Source: Selaginella tamariscina
Lineage: Eukaryota > Streptophyta > Lycopodiopsida > Selaginellales > Selaginellaceae
Length of the DNA: 64,000 nucleotides
NCBI GenBank assembly: GCA_003024785.1
Contig: PUQB01000163.1
Coordinates: 107,738-171,737 of the forward strand
Reading direction: 5' to 3'
Of the stretch, positions 12,380 to 25,047 are shown in pieces; position 1 is the stretch's first letter, and the number at the start of each line of letters is the position of its first letter. Below the pieces are notes generated by a model. That model did no database searches. It saw only the letters and a list, made by a program, of their open reading frames with translations, and had not been told where the DNA came from. Made by a program: the position numbers and the translations under genes.

Positions 12380-13125
12380 AATTAATTTAGTGTCACATGT
12401 CCATAGTCCTTCAAATTTAAAAGTTACATTTGGTGTCGTGAATGTAGCTTGCAGACACCATCCTTAACATTTAAAAATATGTTAGAGAAACTTGTTAATT
12501 AAGATGCTACACCCATAATTGATAAGGGCCCGGATGTGTCCTACTTAATTACGAGTGTTGCTCATAGTTTGATATGGAGAAGGCTAGAAACATGGCTCAA
12601 CCTTTACCACTTTAACAAGACTTCTCATGCACAAATTGTCATTGTTAAAAATATGTTACCTTGAAGGTAAGATGTATTCCTATTATTAAAAGTTGAGGCA
12701 ACACAATAGAGAATTATGTTTTAACAACACAAGCTTAAGCTTGCACCGGTAGAATAATAACAAATTCACTTATGAACTCATAAACTCTCACTATATATAC
12801 TTTACCTAATTTATGTGATGGAGCACTTCCTCCCCTCTTTTACTACTTAGTATGTTGTCCATTTGCCTACCTCAAAACCTAACCCAAGGGTTTAGGGCAT
12901 GGGGTATATTTGACATGCCAAACTCACTAAGTAGAACGTCAAAACGAATTTCTTAAATGGAAGTGCTTGTTCGTCTAGAGTTTCATATGACACCTATCCA
13001 GATCATCACTAGATACCCAAGTTCATTAAGCGGGTTATTTCTTTAAAACTTAAAGGCTATTAACATAGTTTAGTAGGTAACAACAATCAACTTTCAAAGT
13101 AGAGAGTAGTCCTAGTAAAAATTAT
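12380..13125 (+). mobile_element. Old, degenerate LTR related to the chromovirus LTR family
   Basis: Landmarks of the LTR at 55540-56495 recur in the same order with heavy divergence: ACACAAGCTT with GCTTGCACCGGTAG (about 12727), TCACTATATATACT, TTATGTGATGGA, CCTAACCCAAGGG, GAACGTCAAAACG, GTCTAGAGTTTC, ATCACTAGATACCCAAG, GTAGGTAACAACAATCAA and a TATGA-type end. The left part (12380-12650) matches the older LTR at about 57000-57245 instead, so the two probably belong to one older subfamily. No target duplication is recognisable. Confidence 0.65.
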
Positions 13126-13639
13126 GATATATTTCACATGTAAGTATAGTTGAGTTATAAAAAATTAACCAAGACTACCTTATTTTTACATAGTTATGGT
13201 TATAATTTAATTTATAATTTTAGCCTTAAGATGGTTAAATTAACCTAATTAAATGATAATTAAAAAATAATTGATTCTACTGAGTTAAGAATTAACAAAA
13301 TTAACTTTAATATGAAGATAATATTTTCAATTATCTCTTAACTTGAAGATTTAATTGGATACTGAAAAGACACAAGTCCAATAACTACATGGTAATTCAT
13401 CAAGCTCAGGAATTGGAATTGACACTTGTAAAAAAAGTTCAATGGTACAAGATCTTAATTATTTAAGTTCATGAACCAAATGAATTCTAGCTGTTACTTC
13501 AATGATCAATTAAAAGTAAATTTAGTTGCTCTACTATTATATTAACATTGCATAGTATGTTTTCATCCCCTTTTTAAAACAAAATTTGTTGATGTTGAAT
13601 AATTTAAAGGAATTTGTTCAAGAATTTAAAACTGCAATA

Positions 13640-15075
13640 GTGTTTGATATCATATTACCCTTGCTTTTTAAATTAGTGACCATGTTAGTTACTTTTACAC
13701 AATTTTAAACCATCATCCATGTTAAAAGTTGAATTATTAATATTTTAAATAATTCTTATCATTAATAAGATATTACTTTTTGCATTTGACTCTTAACTAT
13801 AAGTTTTCAATGTATATGTTCCTAATCATATATATATACTTGTACAATATCATTACCACCACAAATTAAATTTGATGTTAAACTGAAGTGTGAAGTTATT
13901 ATTGTTTTGGATTTTAAACTTATTTTGATAAGTTGTACAACTTCATTGACTGGGTTAGTTATTTACCAAGTGATTTATTTGGAGCTAGTGAAAACTTAAT
14001 TTATATTTAAATATCATTGCTACTTTTCATTATTAATACTCAAATAAATTAAGTTAAAATCATGATAAACTTACAAAACTCTTTGCCAAAGAGAGATGAT
14101 GCATAAATCGTTAATATATTAATGATAATATTAAAATATGCATTAAGACATTTAAAACATTTTGAATATATAATAAATGTTACACAATTATAATTTGTCA
14201 ATGTGCATTTTATCAAATGTCTTAGATTCATTTATTTCGTCTTAAGCTATTCAAAGTAATATAAAGACACTTAAGTCAAAGGATTAAATATTTCGTTTTA
14301 ACACAAACTTTTGAGTTGTTTTTATGTTTAATTAAATTTTTCTTGTTGTTTCTTTTTTATTTGTAAATAAGATTTAATATTCTGATTCATATTTTATTTT
14401 TTTAATAGTAAACATTTATTTCATGTGTGATAACATTTTATGTCTTTTATTTAATTAATTTTTCATTTTCATTTTTTTTTATCTTGTACTTGCTTTTATT
14501 AATCAAAATCCAAAAAATTTCCATTTACCTAAACATTTGTCAACACATAAACATAATTACCCTAACTAGTGATTGATATTGAGTTAAATGCATGAATTTT
14601 GAAATTTATGCATGAACTTTTAAAAACAAGTTTGTATTTGTATAAACTCGTGATACATTGTTATAGTACAGTTTACATGGCATTTGCCACATTCAATGTG
14701 GCCCTCGTGAATACACTACTTTATACTCCTTCCACATGAAGATGATTGTGGGATAAATGATTTACAATCGGTACAAATCAAGTGATTTATTTTTTTACAT
14801 ATTAAAATTGTTACAATACAGGTCAGCAACTAGTTTTCTAATTTTTTATTTTCAAAGTTTGGTTTAACATGTAGTTGATTGGGTCCTTTACGAGTGTTTT
14901 ATAGGAAATCAATTAATAATCTTTTTTATAAAATTAATTAATTATAAAATATTGAGTGAGTGTGAGCGATCTTATCCATAAATTTTAATAGGTTTAACGA
15001 ATTTAATCTCCACCGTCCGAATCTGTGTTCATAATTAAAAATTTAAATTCTTAAAATTTAGTTTTATTTTTAAAT
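13640..15075 (+). repeat. Segmental duplication unit, copy 2 of the 240-1700 block
   Basis: Same-orientation copy of 240-1700. It ends at GGGGCCCATTG (15081-15091), where the sequence changes abruptly to a match with 9405 onward (CTCTTTTGTATTAGTCATAATTAATT). The join explains why no LFS-like gene precedes thaumatin copy B. Confidence 0.7.
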
Positions 15076-15762
15076 TCAAAGGGGCCCATTGTGCAAACTA
15101 GCCCTCTTTTGTATTAGTCATAATTAATTTAAATTTAATTAATTAATTATTTAAGAAAATTTATATATAACAAATCATATGAAATGCAAAAATCTTATAT
15201 CCTCTATATAAATTAGTGAATTTAATTTAATTAATTAATTGTGAATAAGGGAGTATTCTCTTTATTAATTTAAATATTTTAACATATTCATATTAAAAAT
15301 TTAGTGAATTTCCTAAATTCTCTTCAAATGTGATTTATTATTATTATTAATTAAACTAATTAAACTATGCTGTATGTTTTTAAAAGGCTTATAAAATTAA
15401 ACCTTCGGTATTCTCCAGAAAATGATTCGGATAAAAATAATATCGTGTGAAACGCCTATATTACAAAGTTCCATATGCGACTTACTTGACAGTTGATAAG
15501 TTCCTTATTAGTAACATTAAAACCAAATAAACATCTAATACGAAATTCTTACTATTTTGAACGAGGATATTCTTTTCGTAATAGACTTCTCTTCTAATTT
15601 TTATTATTTACGTGGACAGTTTAGAAATTTTTATTTAATTTTTCACTCTCTGTTCTGTTATAGACTAGTATAAAAAACTAACAGTCTCCATAGAAAATTT
15701 CCTACCCAATAAAACTTCTACAGAAGGACCGTGCATGCGTACACGCTATGGTATGTAATACA

Positions 15763-15771
15763 CTATATAAG
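15763..15771 (+). promoter_or_regulatory. TATA box of thaumatin-like copy B
   Basis: CTATATAAG lies 39-47 bases before the ATG at 15810, in the same context as copy A. Confidence 0.6.
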
Positions 15772-15809
15772 TGTTTGTGGATCTTCACATTCTCCATCTC
15801 AAATACAAC

Positions 15810-16286
15810 ATGGATTCCTCTTCGTTTCGGTGCTTTTTATTTTATCTGGTTAGTCCACAGTAAGTAAAAAACATCCATATTAAAAAGTAGTGTGTGTGTG
15901 AGAGAGAGAGATATGCCTTGTTTCATGTGCTTCTCTTATAGTAATTCACTAATGATTTACACAACGTCCTCTTAAGTGTTGTTAAGTAGGTTTTAACAGC
16001 GTCATTCTCTCTCTCTCTAACATGAATTTAATACAAGAAGTTAATAATCTACTAAACTTTCCCCATTTTCCACGAATCCCACATAAGCATCTAAATAAAC
16101 TTTATTAACAAATTTATATACAGCTCTTTCTTGAGTGCAACATCCACTTCTTTCAACGTTGTGAACCGCTGTTCGAGCTCGATCGACGTCGTGATCAGGC
16201 AGAATCCAGGTCCCTCAATCGGTGATGGATTTAACCTCTCTCCTGGAGCATCAAGGGCTATCAATGCACCAGATGGCTGGGGTAAT

Positions 16287-16378
<92 letters not shown>

Positions 16379-16766
16379 CGTACTTGGTACAGGGGGGAAC
16401 TTTGGACTACAAACTCCGTCCTTACTGGCTGAGTTTTCAATAAACTCAAACGCGGGAAACGATTTCTACGACCTGAGTGCTGTGGACGGATTTCAGTTGG
16501 ACCGTGGGATGAGGATCGAGGGTGCAGATCCTGTGGTCAGCTGCAGCGCAAGCAGGAGCATATGCCCTGGTGAGAATAGTCAAGGCAGCGCGTGCGTGAG
16601 CCCCAATAGAGATGACCCCAACACAAACTACGTGAGAGCGATCGAGAGTTCCTGTGGCGACGCATACAGTTGGTCTAAGGATGATACAGCTACCCACGGC
16701 ACTCCCACTGGCAAGACTTTTACTATCATTTACTGCCTTGAAGGAAATTTTAAATATCAATTTTAA
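15810..16766 (+). CDS. Thaumatin-like (PR-5 type) protein, copy B
   Basis: Best preserved of three copies. Exons are 15810-15848 (signal peptide start), 16124-16281 and 16393-16766, with acceptors ATACAG and GGTACAG. The mature part begins SFNVVNRCSSSIDVVIRQ (thaumatin strand 1), followed by LSPGASRAI, LAEFSINS, DFYDLSAVDGFQL, RIEGADPVVSC, a cysteine-rich patch and CGDAYSWSKDD. Acidic cleft residues of the family (E in LAEF, D in DFYD and VDGF) are present. The product should be secreted. Two oddities stand out. The WGRTGC...TGDC block with several cysteines is missing between GWG and NFG. One base is absent near 16736 (TACTGCCTTGAA against TACTGTCCTTGA in copy A), so the usual YCP end is replaced by about eight extra residues. 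Exon 1 and exon 2 also disagree in frame by small indels relative to copy C. A neighbouring inverted RAD23 relic follows. Confidence 0.7.
16289..16375 (+). repeat. (CT)n-(TA)n microsatellite forming intron 2 of copy B
   Basis: About 26 CT units are followed by about 16 TA units, inside the intron between GGCTGGG and GGTACAG. Read without splicing it gives an artificial Ser-Leu and Tyr-Ile repeat; it is not protein-coding. Confidence 0.9.
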
Positions 16767-16769
16767 TAA

Positions 16770-17385
16770 ATAAAACTCTTAATTTATTATTATCAACTAT
16801 CTTTTTTAATAAAAAATATATGAATGTTCCAAGACATCCACATCACACACACACAAACAAATGTGTGTGTATTTCGTAAGGTATACACTTGCATATGCAG
16901 AAGATGTCATTGAAGTGAATGACACGTTTAAATTTGTTATTATTATCAAGTATTTCTTTTTCATACAAATATATATTTTCCAAGTCAAAGTAAGACATCC
17001 AAGGTATGTGTATGAGAATGTATACGCGTGTATATACACATTGTACATACAACTGTAGATTTCTAGATAACCATATAATAGACATACATGTAAATAATAT
17101 AATTAGTTAAAGATGCATAAATCATGGAGAGAGAGATTGAAGTAGTGGAGTTATACAAAGGTTTTCATTTATTTTGTAATATTTTCACATATATTAAGAA
17201 TATGTATGAGAAAAAGGTGGATTTTCAATTTTTAAACATTAAGCAGTGGGTCAATTTTTTTGAGTTAAAAATTTATAATGACATATTTAATTGGAATAAA
17301 CAATAAATATTTGTGTATGTAAGTATACATTAAACATAGTTCTTCATCTTTAAAAACAGCATCAATTAAATACCAAATCTAGGTA
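16770..17385. other. 3' flank of thaumatin copy B, shared with copies A and C
   Basis: No gene is present. The flank contains GTTCCAAGACATCCACATCAC and CATATGCAGAAGATGTCATTG, which recur after copy A (11808, 11870) and in reverse complement after RAD23 (about 46170-46060). This demonstrates that the duplicated unit includes the intergenic region. Confidence 0.7.
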
Positions 17386-18640
17386 TTCGCAAAGCCAAAA
17401 GGAATATACAGCTGAATTTTAGCCACTTTCACCATAACTGTACGCATACACATCCCTAATATGGTCTCGTCTTTATGAAATGATTCAAATAAATTAATAT
17501 AAAACACATTGTGTATCACTCCCAGCTGTGAAAGAAAATCTAATCCATAAGCAACATTCCCTATTATGTTGTGGAATATCCTTAATCATGTCTAATATTA
17601 ACATCTATGGTAAGGTATAAGTGTATGATAATGCTTACCCTTTCAATTGCTTCTCTTTCCTCAGGAATAATGCTGATCGACTCCTAATTCACTGCAAAGG
17701 CGAAGTTGTAAATCTAAAATTTTAATGCTTACCAAGCAGTATGGTTAACTAAGTTCTTTCACTTTAATAACGAAGTGATTATAACACAATTGCATTTCAA
17801 CTGCGTTTAACAACCATGCAAGTAGGTATAGAATTTCTCAAAAACCCCAAATTGTTATTAGACACTCTTTTTATATTATAGAGTAGTTCACCTCTGTGGT
17901 TACAACGTGTACTCAATAGAATGCCATTAACTAAGTATATTCGTACTCTCCTGCGTCAATATGTCCCAGTACCGATGTCATAAACATCCACATGCAATAT
18001 GAAAGGACGAGTATAATTAATATACGTTGAAACTGAAGGAGTTGTGAACAATTATTTAAGATTTATAAACACATGCTTGCAATACTTAAATTAGAAAAAC
18101 ATGAACGACTTCAACGAACGCCTTATAAAACAGAATAAGATGTGCATTGATATATGTGTATATTCATATACACGTACCCTTCACCAGCCTCGCCAGCTTC
18201 ATTGATGAGGCGAGCCTGATTGTCGTTGTTAAGACGTAGCAGCTGCGGGTTTTGTGTCCCAAGTTCTTGGAGCATGGGCTAAAACACAAAGCACACATTG
18301 GCCACGTTTAGAGAGATGTGTGTGTGCTAGGTACTTTCTTAAACATCCTATACTCATTGGGCCCAGTGGTGGGAGCGGGGGTGCTACTCCACAAATAGGC
18401 GCCGCTGCTGGCACCGGACGAGCGACCTCAGCCATCTCAGGTATTCCCAACATCAAAACATCAGTATATAGTTTTATACGGGGTTTAGGGTTTGCAGCAC
18501 GGAGAGCACGAGTAACGCTATCACGGTCCCAGGAACCATGAACAGTGCTTTCGCTATCAGGTTGGATGCCACTTGTCCGTATGTTGCGATCCATTAAATC
18601 TCTGCTATGATACACTTATACCCATATAATTGTGGTATAA
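17385..18640 (-). pseudogene. RAD23: Truncated, inverted RAD23 copy
   Basis: On the minus strand, pieces of RAD23 appear in gene order. The UBA1 part ([15 protein letters not shown]) is at about 18540-18480. The linker exon (GIPEMAEV, then PVPAAAP) is at about 18440-18360. The XPC-binding-region exon ([22 protein letters not shown]) is at about 18290-18180. The exon resembling TPEERE is at about 17705-17640, and the 3' untranslated match (CCTTTTGGCTTTGCGAA) is at about 17405-17385. The ubiquitin-like domain, most of exon 4, exons 6 and 7, and the last exon (UBA2) are missing, and the surviving exons are shortened and interrupted. It sits tail to tail with thaumatin copy B, the arrangement seen in mirror image at 43-47 kb. 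Confidence 0.8.
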
Positions 18641-18644
18641 CAAA

Positions 18645-20600
18645 CATAGAATCTGATGCTAGAAGCACCACCAGATGTAGCAGGTGCACCCTTTCATATT
18701 AGCATCACTGAAATGGGATGGCAGTGTTAACTTCCCATTAGGCTGCTTGTTATGTCTGGTGAGTGGTCTCTAGTACACATATGCTAGAATACATATGCTT
18801 TGGATATAAGGTACACTCCGTAACACTCAGAGTCTACTTACTTTTACTTATTCATTTTGATTATTTAAGTTATCAAGCAACACAGAAATTCCATAAACAA
18901 AATACCCACATGCATTAATTAGACAACAAAACCATATTAGGAGTTATAAACTCTATACATACACAAACTAACTAGAGCTTAGGATTAGTTAAATAATGTT
19001 TAACTTGTTAAAGTTTTTAAATACTTTATAACCTTATAAAGTTTAAAAATATTTAAATTCATTAAATGTTAAAGTTTTTACTAGGTGTTTTAGGGGCTCA
19101 TAAAATATTACTCTTGGAATCCAACGTGAATCTTAAGAAGGAATTATAAAAGATAATCCATATTAAGAATCCAATTAATAAGAATTCATATTCAAAATTA
19201 ATTAAAAACATTTATAATGTTCACATCACAAGTCAAAGATGCATGTCTTATAATAACAGTTAAAGTTCACGTTGTAAGTCAATATGTATGTCTTAATAGC
19301 GAATGTTATTCTGTAACTTATCTATAGTAAAACTTTAATAATTAAATTTATATAATATATACTCAAACAAGACATTTTAATCTTTTGGTGTGATGTTTGA
19401 TTGAAAGTACACATATGTATAAAATCTAAAACACTAATGACTATATTAGTGGCTAATTGGGGCAGTATTATGCAGGTGACAAAAAACAATAACATATATT
19501 TAATTATATATCAATTAAATATCTTACTATTTATATTTTTAATAGTTTTTCCATGTGATATTTTAATAGTTTTTCCATGTGATATTTTTAAACCCTACCA
19601 TAAGGGTAAAATAATGAATTTTAATAAATAAAAAATAATTAATCTCTCAAATAAAACTAAAGTCTAAAATCTAATAACTATGACAATAACCTATGTTAAT
19701 TTCTAATTGATAATAAATCATCTTACTTTAAGTGAATTCTTATTTGCATAGACTTAAAATCTATATGTGACGTGGCATTACTATTTGCCACATAACCACC
19801 TATGTGTCATTAGTGCATATATGGTTACATCACTTTATATTTATCCCCAACCCTAGATGGTCGTGAAATAAATGATTTTAAAATTATACGAGTGAAAGTC
19901 ATTTTTTTTTTCTTATATTATTAAGAACGTTGTAAAGAATATTATGATGTGAGTCAATCTTTTATATGCAAAATCTATTAAATATCTTGCTCAAGTTGAA
20001 GTCTAAAAAATAATTTTATTATTGTGAATTGTTATTGTTGGTTCATTTTAGAAAGTTAATTAAGTTTTCTAAGGATTGGTTCTCATTAAGTTGTATGGCT
20101 AATTTGCATAATGGCCTTTTTTAATTTCAATACTTTTTAGGAAGGATTTAAATGTATTATTGTTATAACATAAAAAGGATAATAAAAATTAAACGTGATT
20201 CCTTATGAATTAAAAAAATTCTTTAGGGTTAATGCATTTTCAAATTAATGATTTAGTATTAATTTTCATTAAAACATTTAATTATTTTAGATGATTTAGT
20301 TCACATTGATTGAATGGTAATGACATGAGTACCACATGGGTGGTCATGTGGCAAACATGGCACATGACTAGCTACAGTGTCTTTTAATTTAAATTATCAT
20401 TGTAACGTAACCTACGTCGTATACGTAGGCCTTACATCATCAATTTAAAATTTGTAATTCAACAACACTAACAACTTTTTCTATTAAGAAAAATATTATA
20501 AAATTTCATTAAGTTAGTAAAGATGCGTAAGTAGGATAGGTAATATTTTTTTTATAAAACCCTAAACGTAGGAGATTAGCATTGACTTAAATAGCACTAT
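18645..20600. other. AT-rich intergenic DNA, no gene
   Basis: No coding signal is seen. A short direct repeat of TTTTAATAGTTTTTCCATGTGATAT occurs twice around 19538-19589. The last 150 bases resemble the upstream region of the first LFS-like gene (TTCAGTACA, then CTTGTTGAGTTGGTGG) and likely hold the promoter and 5' untranslated region of the next gene. Confidence 0.6.
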
Positions 20601-20677
20601 TATTGAAAAAATATAGTTCTTTAGTAAAAATTCAGTACACACAATATGTCTTAAGAGAGCTTGTTGAGTTGGTGGCT

Positions 20678-21537
20678 ATGGCGGAGTCATCGAAGTGGGC
20701 GGGAAGTGTGAGCGGAATCATTGATGCACCAATCGATAAGGTGTGGAATATTACTTCGGAATTCGGAGGGCTGAGCAAATGGCCTCCTGGTGCGTTGGAG
20801 TCGTGCGAGGTTGTGGCGGGTGAAGAAAGGGTGCCTGGCTGCACCAGACTTATTAAATTTTATTCTCCAGATGGTGGCAACAGTGAGATTAGAGACTCTC
20901 ATTGAGTTCAGTAATGAAAAACATCTTCTTAAGTACAAGATTCAAGGTAATTAATCTCGTGTTAATACATACGCATGTTCTCTGTGTGTATACATATTAA
21001 CAGTTATTTGTGTGTATGTGCATGTGTATATCACATTTTTACATATACACCCATAATATATATATATATATATACACACCTGAAACTTCACTTTAGAACT
21101 TCATTGTATTTTGATTTTGTTAAATTAAAGCAGTTACACACACACACACAAATATTTAATTTATAACAAATGTGAAATGAAATAGAATGTAGTTTATTAG
21201 GCATTAGTAAATTATCATAAATATTAAAATAAGTAAATGCCATTAGATTTTGAATAACTATATTATTTCCATGAATTAAATTAATTATATTGATTTTCTT
21301 AAAATATATTTTAATAATTAGTTCATGAAGTTCTAAATTGAAGTTTGAGGGTATATATGTGAATTTAAAACCTTCATGGGTATGTGTGTGTGTATACATA
21401 TACAGATACATAGACACACACACATATAGAGAGAGACAGACGTATATAACAAAAGTACTGCCATGGTATGAACATATGCATGTGTGTGTATCTGTGTTTG
21501 CTAGTGTAAGAGCGATTACATTAAAGAACAAACACAT

Positions 21538-21570
<33 letters not shown>

Positions 21571-21857
21571 AAAGTCATATAAACTGTATACACACATTAT
21601 TATGTCGTATTTAATTATATTCTTACATTATGTATATTAATATTCCATTGCTTATAGGCCATCCTGTACTGGAAGGAATAATTTCCACTCAAAAGTTTTC
21701 CAAGTATGCAAAAGATGAAACCAAAACAGTGATAGAATGGTATTACGAAGCCCCATTTGACCCCTCGAATCCCGACAAGGAGAAATTAATCTCAGACATC
21801 ACGCTTGGATTTTACCAGGCAGGTATTGAGAGCTTGAACAAGGTTGTGTGTGTTTAA
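20678..21857 (+). CDS. Lachrymatory-factor-synthase/Bet v 1-like START-fold protein, copy 2
   Basis: Paralogue of the gene at 2403 with the same two-exon structure: 20678-20946 and 21658-21857. The start is the ATG in MAESSKWAGSVSG, matched by copy 1. Exon 1 carries KVWNITSEFGGLSKWPPG, GEERVPGCTR and a SEIR strand. Exon 2 carries TVIEWYYEAPFD and the C-terminal helix LISDITLGFYQAGIESLN. The family binds or converts small hydrophobic molecules; the substrate is unknown. At about 20895 the sequence reads AGAGACTCTC where copy 1 has AGAGAGACTCTC. Loss of two bases creates a premature TGA, although the downstream codons (EFSNEKHLLKYKIQ) remain well conserved, so either the loss is recent or it is consensus error. 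The intron is full of (CA)n and (GT)n. The 3' end lies 114 bases from the convergent HCF173 gene. Confidence 0.75.
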
Positions 21858-21971
21858 TGGCCTGAATATACATATAAATAAAGTTTATCTTGTAAGTGTA
21901 TATAAGTGTGTGCGTGCGTGCGGGCGTGTGTAAAAGTATAGACTTATATTCAAAAAATTTATATAGCGACA

Positions 21972-22613
21972 CTATGTATTTTTCTCAAGAACGGAGAGTG
22001 CAGGAGTTAAATAATTGTTGGATTTATCAGGAACATGAGCAACCTGTTATACAAAAGTGTTAAGTTTGTTCATAAAGAAGTATATATTCTGCTTACCAAT
22101 TCATATAGACCTTGGCCCTCCTCTGGTGTGTATTCATAACAAACCTGAAAATAATATATTTATATCTATATGCATAACACATACATACGTGAGTGCATCT
22201 GAGTGTGTGTGTGTGTGTGTGTGTGTACTTACATCAAAGCTTTTGTTTCGAGCTGTTGGATCATGTAATGCTTTGATACATACATCAGCAACGTCTGCAC
22301 AGCTTATTCCCTGCATTCATCACCTAGTTCACACACGCACACACGCACGCGCACACACACACACACACAGAGGGAGAGAGAGAGAGAGAGAGTATACCTG
22401 GGTGATCCGGTTTCCTTGATCAAACACAAGAGCCTTTTGGCCTCCTGGTTCTCCTGCAGAACAGGCCAATTTATGAGATCCTTAAGTAAGAAACTTATAT
22501 GAATACTATTCTTTCTCACCAACAATGGACCGGGTCTTACGATGGTGTAGCCAAGCCCAGAGTTTCTTAATGCTGTTTCTCCAGCCTTTAGAAAACAAAT
22601 ACAAACCCCCATT

Positions 22614-22678
<65 letters not shown>

Positions 22679-25013
22679 CTGTTTGGCCCTGAGAAGCTTC
22701 TCACGATTGCTACCATCTACACCAGCAGCGGAGCATGAAACCAAAATGAAATCTGTTTCTTCTCCCGTCTGCAAAAGACATGTTAACATTATATCATTAT
22801 GTTATGTATTGTAGCTTATAATACTCTCACCGGTAGTGCCTTGATGTAGTCAATTAGCAGTTTGAAACTAGTGGTTCCGCCATTTACCACAAAAGATGAT
22901 CTCTGAATACACATTGCAAACTTATTTTCAGTATATATGTTACAATATATACAGAATATATATAAACATATATACATATGTTGATATAAGTTTGGTAAAT
23001 ATTAAAAATGTTATGCATCAGAGTTTCACTTACTTGTCTTCTTGGCTCAAACCGAATGCCTAACTTGTCCACCAAGAAAAGATCAATAGGAGGATCAGTT
23101 TCATTTAATGGTCTAAACTGAGAAAATGGTATTCTCACCTGCAAAAGGACTAATACAATTGTGCTCAGCTACGGTTGAGGGTTTAAGGTTTAAGGTTTAA
23201 CTAAATTAAATAATTAACCAATTAAATATTCATTTCGAATTAGTTAAATTAGATTAATAAAAAAAATTAAATAGAAATATAACAACTTACCCTGCTATAA
23301 CCAAGTCTAGTTGAAAATCTTGCATAGTATATTCTTCTTGGAGCGTCGTATTCTCCACCGCTTGTCTCAAGAAGTAGATTGTATATCTTTCCATCACCAC
23401 ATACACATAATACAATTCCTTCATATCTGCTAGTAAATCATTAGTGTGTGTATGTGTGCATGGGCGTGCATACGAGCGTGTGTGTATTACAATAAGTATA
23501 GACCTGTCAAGCGTAAAACCTGAAGGAAGTGATATATCTTTTACCATATCCACGTGTCCACCTCTGCTGAGAACAACCCCTGCAACATACATTTGACATT
23601 TATAATTAAATTAATTAGATAATTAGTTGTTTTAATTAGTTTGATTAATACCTGAGAAAACAGCATTGTTCTCTTCATCCACATCAAGGACACCGGGAAA
23701 GCTCATTTCGTATTTAGAAGAATGATCACGAAAAGCTTCCCCTCGTCTTATGTCCCATAAATCCACCTCCTTTTTCTTACTGAATTTTGCCAACACTAAC
23801 TTGCTCTTGCTGCTTCTGCCTGCTCTAGTTTGTGCTAACTTGTGATTATAATCCTATATAAACTAAAGTTAACATAACGTGTGTGTGTTTCTAATGCATA
23901 TACTTATACATACACACAAGTATTTATATAAGAGAGAGAGACCTGGAAGGCTGTGGACAGGTTTCGAACGCCCTTATTATCGACTCTGTAGAGATCTGCA
24001 GTGATTAAGGATCTTGCAGCTGCACAGAATATCACTTTGTTGCATCCTTCAATTGCTTTTTTCAATGTCTCTGGCTCCCCAAGATCACCCACCACAATTT
24101 GTACCTGATATATAAACGATTATGAATACACAAACATACACTGTACTGTAATATACAGAACGTTTATGTGTGCGTGCGTTTAGCATTATATAAAATAACT
24201 TACGGAACGAGGTAGCATGTCTAGAGTCTCCGGGTCCGCTTTTCTCACTAGTGCCTGAAAAGTGAAGGGACAACTGAGATCACACATATTACCACTGACA
24301 CACCACCACACAGTTACACACACATATATATCTCAACATTAATGTAATAATATATGTGCTGTATTTTCATACTATACTATAATACAATATATGGCAATGG
24401 GAGCTAATTGGCCCATACACATACTAACAAACATGTGTGTGTTTGTAATTTTAGTAAGCTTATGAAGTACTAGTTCATCGATATTATAATGCTTAGCCTC
24501 TCTTAGCAGTAAACCGAGTGTTGTCAATACAATAAACACACACACACACACCCGCTGTATATGAATATGTATGAATACCTTGATTTGTACCCTCTTATTT
24601 GCAGTTTCCTAATAAGAATCCGTCCAACTCTGCTAGTAGCACCAGTTACAAGAACCGTAGTATACTCTGCATTTGGAGTGGTAAACTCACACATTGGCCC
24701 CACAGTGAGTGCACTGTCATCCTCTTGTGACCTCGATGACCCAGTGAACTGCCCCAAATCCTGAAGCCTCCTCCATATCGTCAAACACTTTCCTTGATTT
24801 TTTCCCCAAATCCACCGGGTTTACTGTCTCAAATTCAGAGACACCTGCAATACCATAAACATATATATATATATATATATTATATACACACACACACACA
24901 CATCATATATATTGTGTGTGTGTGTGTGTACTATATCAATTTAGATTATATATGTAGATATAACAGTCCATTCAGCGATCTGAATACATACGGATATATG
25001 TTTGCAGGGTGAA

Positions 25014-25047
<34 letters not shown>

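Noticed and set aside
16281-16392. Continuous frame with Ser-Leu and Tyr-Ile repeats inside thaumatin copy B
   Set aside because: It is an unspliced (CT)n(TA)n intron with a clear donor and acceptor; the reading is an artefact.
21088-21640. Frames rich in Cys/Val or His/Thr around the (GT)n and (CA)n runs
   Set aside because: These are simple repeats inside the intron of LFS copy 2, not coding.
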